Assembly (NCBI GenBank): GCA_028456385.1
Contig: JALNQF010000077.1
Coordinates: 1 to 64,000 of the forward strand
From: Ophiosphaerella korrae
Lineage: Eukaryota > Ascomycota > Dothideomycetes > Pleosporales > Phaeosphaeriaceae
DNA length: 64,000 bases
Direction: 5' to 3'
A program made the translations under genes and the position numbers. Below, one piece after another: positions 61,950 through 64,000 of the stretch (position 1 is its first letter; each line of letters starts with the position of its first letter). The notes under the pieces were generated by a model that made no database searches, was not told where the DNA came from, and saw only the letters and a list, made by a program, of their open reading frames with translations.

Positions 61950-63800
61950 ACTTTAACGCTTTATAACTATACTAATATAGATCTAATTTAAGTAGTAATT
62001 AAATATACTAAATTACGTAAGCTAGGAGAAATTTTTTTATATAAGAAAATTACTAAGATATATAGCGTAAACTAAGTTATACTATCCTAAAGGTATAAAG
62101 GCTTAATAGCCTTAAATGTAGCTACTAGAATTAATAGGATAAAACTTAACCTATAATAGGAGCTAGAGCTTGTTTAATATATTAAAAATCTTATAAAGAA
62201 AAGCCTACTACCTATAAGAAAGATAATATAAAATTTTACTTTAGGTATAGCTAAAGAGGCTATAAGAGAGGGCTAGGTAATACGCTTTTTAAATAGAAAT
62301 AAAAACTATCTTATCTTTTAGTAGATGTTTAGTATAGACTATATACGCTACTAGGCTAATTTAGAGATTAAATATAGACTCTACTTTAATCTTTTCTACT
62401 AGAAGATAGAGTAGTATAGGATAGAGCCTTAGTATATATATAATATAGATAAGAAGGGCTTCTTAATTAGTATTATAGGTAGAAGTAAGAAGATCTTTAG
62501 TAAGTAAGAGTAAGAGAGAAAAGAAGTAAGAGATTTACTTTAGGATAGCTTATATAAGTAGATAACTATTCTAGCTTATATTAGAGTAGATAGAGAGGCT
62601 CTACTACCTAACCTAATCTACTAAGCTAAGTAGGGTAATATTTAATTAGCTTAGGTTAAGGATATTAAGGCTAGTAAATATTAAGTCTTAGTTACTTTAT
62701 CTCTATCTAGATAGACTAATAATAAGATAGGCCTTGTATAGCTTAAATAAGTGTTTAATTACTATACTAAGAGGAGTATATAGAGATTTTATTAACTCTT
62801 AATCTTAGATAGCTATAGATCTTATATTACTATAGATTTTATTAAGTATTACTATTAGAATAGGATTCTCTTAGTAGTCTTTCCTATTTACTTAACTTAT
62901 ACTCTCTAACTACTTAATATAGTAATATTTAAACTTCTCTTATCTACCTACTTATCTAAACTTACTAGCTACCTCTACTATAGCTAAGGCCTTGTACTAA
63001 TTACTAAAGGTAACTTCTTCTCTTTATTTTAGCCTACCTAGACCTCTTTCTTTAAAAAGGAGACTATCTTAAAAGCTTTTAAGGCGACTAGGATCTAGCT
63101 AAAAGATTCTAAAGTTATTCTTAAAAGATTCTACCTACAAACTCTAAAGAGGTTAGGTAGCTTGCTATCTCTTAATAAAGCTAATTAGAGAAAGATAAGA
63201 GAGATAGTTTAGTTAGTTATAAAAGAGGGGTAGGAGAAATAAGTAAATAAGATTACTTAGTTACTCTACTATCTCTAAGTTTAAAATAAGCTACTTTACT
63301 CTAAGATAAAAGGGCTAAGAGAAGCTTTTACTATTAAAAAGAAGTACTAGAAAAAGAGTAAGGCCCTTAACCTCTAATAACGTTAAGAGACCTATAGTAG
63401 TAGTTAATTCTAGTTACTTAGAAAGATAAGAGAGGTACGTGTACGAGAAACTATTAAATAGAGAGAAAAGGTAGAAAAGAAACTCTAGAAAGCTAAGATA
63501 AAGAAGCTAAAAGAAGCTACTTAGCTCCTTAAAAAGAAAGAAGCTAAAGAGAGGCGTGTAGAGAGAGAGAGGCTTAAAGAGAAGAAAGAGAAGGAGAAAG
63601 CTACTAAGGCTGCTAAACGTGCGCGTTAGAAAGAAGAGAGAGACTCTACTAAAACTCTCTAATTATCTTAGAAGGGGAAGAAAAAGGCCTTAGCCTTAGC
63701 CTTAGCAAATAACAAGCGTTAGAAATAAGTACGTAGTAATAGGTAAGTTTAAGATGCTATACTACTAAAGGTTATATTACGTAGCTATAATATTAACGTT
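61950..63800 (+). pseudogene. Fot1/pogo-family transposase remnant (DDE)
   Basis: Cut-and-paste transposase of the Tc1/mariner-pogo superfamily. Domains in order: a psq-type helix-turn-helix (KIYSVNQVILSQRYKGLIAL, about 62055-62110); a CENP-B-type second HTH (ELELVQYIKNLIKKSLL, about 62160, and REG-stop-VIRFLNRN); then the DDE core. The first Asp is kept in NIDKKGFL (codon 62448). The second is kept in LLILDSYRSY (codon 62808). The third is changed to Asn in LQLLNIVIF (codon 62917), a TpG to TpA change. A one-base difference in the T run near 62880 shifts the frame between the second and third catalytic residues. The C-terminus is the usual Lys/Glu/Arg-rich tail with EERDSTKTL and a KGKKKALAL end. 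It is about 600 codons, full family length. Both mutations and the frame shift make it non-functional. Confidence 0.93.
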
Positions 63801-64000
63801 CTAAAGAAATATAGATAGTATAAATTAATTGTAAGTGTCTATTTACTACTCTACTAGAAGATCTTATAATAATAGCTATTATTAGTAGCTTAATAACTTT
63901 ATGTTTACTTATACTAAGATTGTATTAGGGTGTTTATCTTACTAATAGGTATAGTAGTAAGGTAGGCTTAGTATTCTAAACCTTTAAAACGTAACTATAA
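63801..64000 (+). mobile_element. 3' non-coding end and terminal repeat of the Fot1 copy
   Basis: The sequence after the transposase contains GTTTATCTTACTAATAGGTA followed by TAG at 63939-63961, matching the inverted-repeat ends of the 26.7-kb and 55.8-kb copies. TA follows, so the element probably ends at about 63961. The last 40 bases are flank. Confidence 0.8.

Overview
This window looks like an AT-rich, gene-dead compartment of a filamentous ascomycete (Pezizomycotina) genome that has been heavily mutated by repeat-induced point mutation (RIP). TpA is very common while CpA and TpG are nearly absent, and CpG is kept (in 1141-1200 I count seven TA, one TG and no CA). As a result ATG is rare, and almost every former reading frame is broken by TAG or TAA at places where glutamine or tryptophan would stand. 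No intact gene is visible. Everything coding-like here is annotated as a pseudogene, read by tolerating TAG/TAA, and trusted only where family motifs, in-frame repeats or a long low-stop frame support it.

Layout: 1-555 is a 17-bp satellite. 3.8-6.3 kb (-) holds a long unidentified gene remnant. 8.4-12.0 kb (+) is a patatin-like phospholipase remnant. 13.0-13.6 kb (+) encodes a glutamine-rich heptad coil, followed by a 15-bp minisatellite. 16.0-17.1 kb (-) is an ankyrin-repeat array, and 18.4-19.7 kb (-) is a well-preserved unknown protein. 24.5-26.6 kb (+) and 27.2-28.4 kb (-) are unknown gene remnants either side of a 371-bp TA-flanked inverted-repeat element. 36.8-38.2 kb (+) is another unknown. 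39-42 kb (-) is a DUF3723 gene with a C-terminal tandem array. 42.5-43.0 kb (+) is kinase-like. 46.4-48.0 kb (+) is an unknown gene. 48.0-50.3 kb (+) is a J-domain protein. 51.4 and 55.1 kb carry copies of a tRNA-like repeat. 55.3-55.85 kb and 61.95-63.97 kb carry Fot1/pogo transposon remains. 56.0-58.4 kb (+) is a long unknown frame, and 59.2-59.9 kb (+) is a protein kinase.

How the parts relate: patatin-like, DUF3723 and NLR-like (ankyrin) genes are recurrent cargo of Starships, the giant tyrosine-recombinase transposons of Pezizomycotina. Finding them in one RIP-mutated block suggests decayed Starship cargo later invaded by Fot1-type DNA transposons and minisatellites. I did not find the DUF3435 captain recombinase or the element ends, so this remains an inference. 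Coordinates of remnants are approximate because starts, introns and stops are erased.
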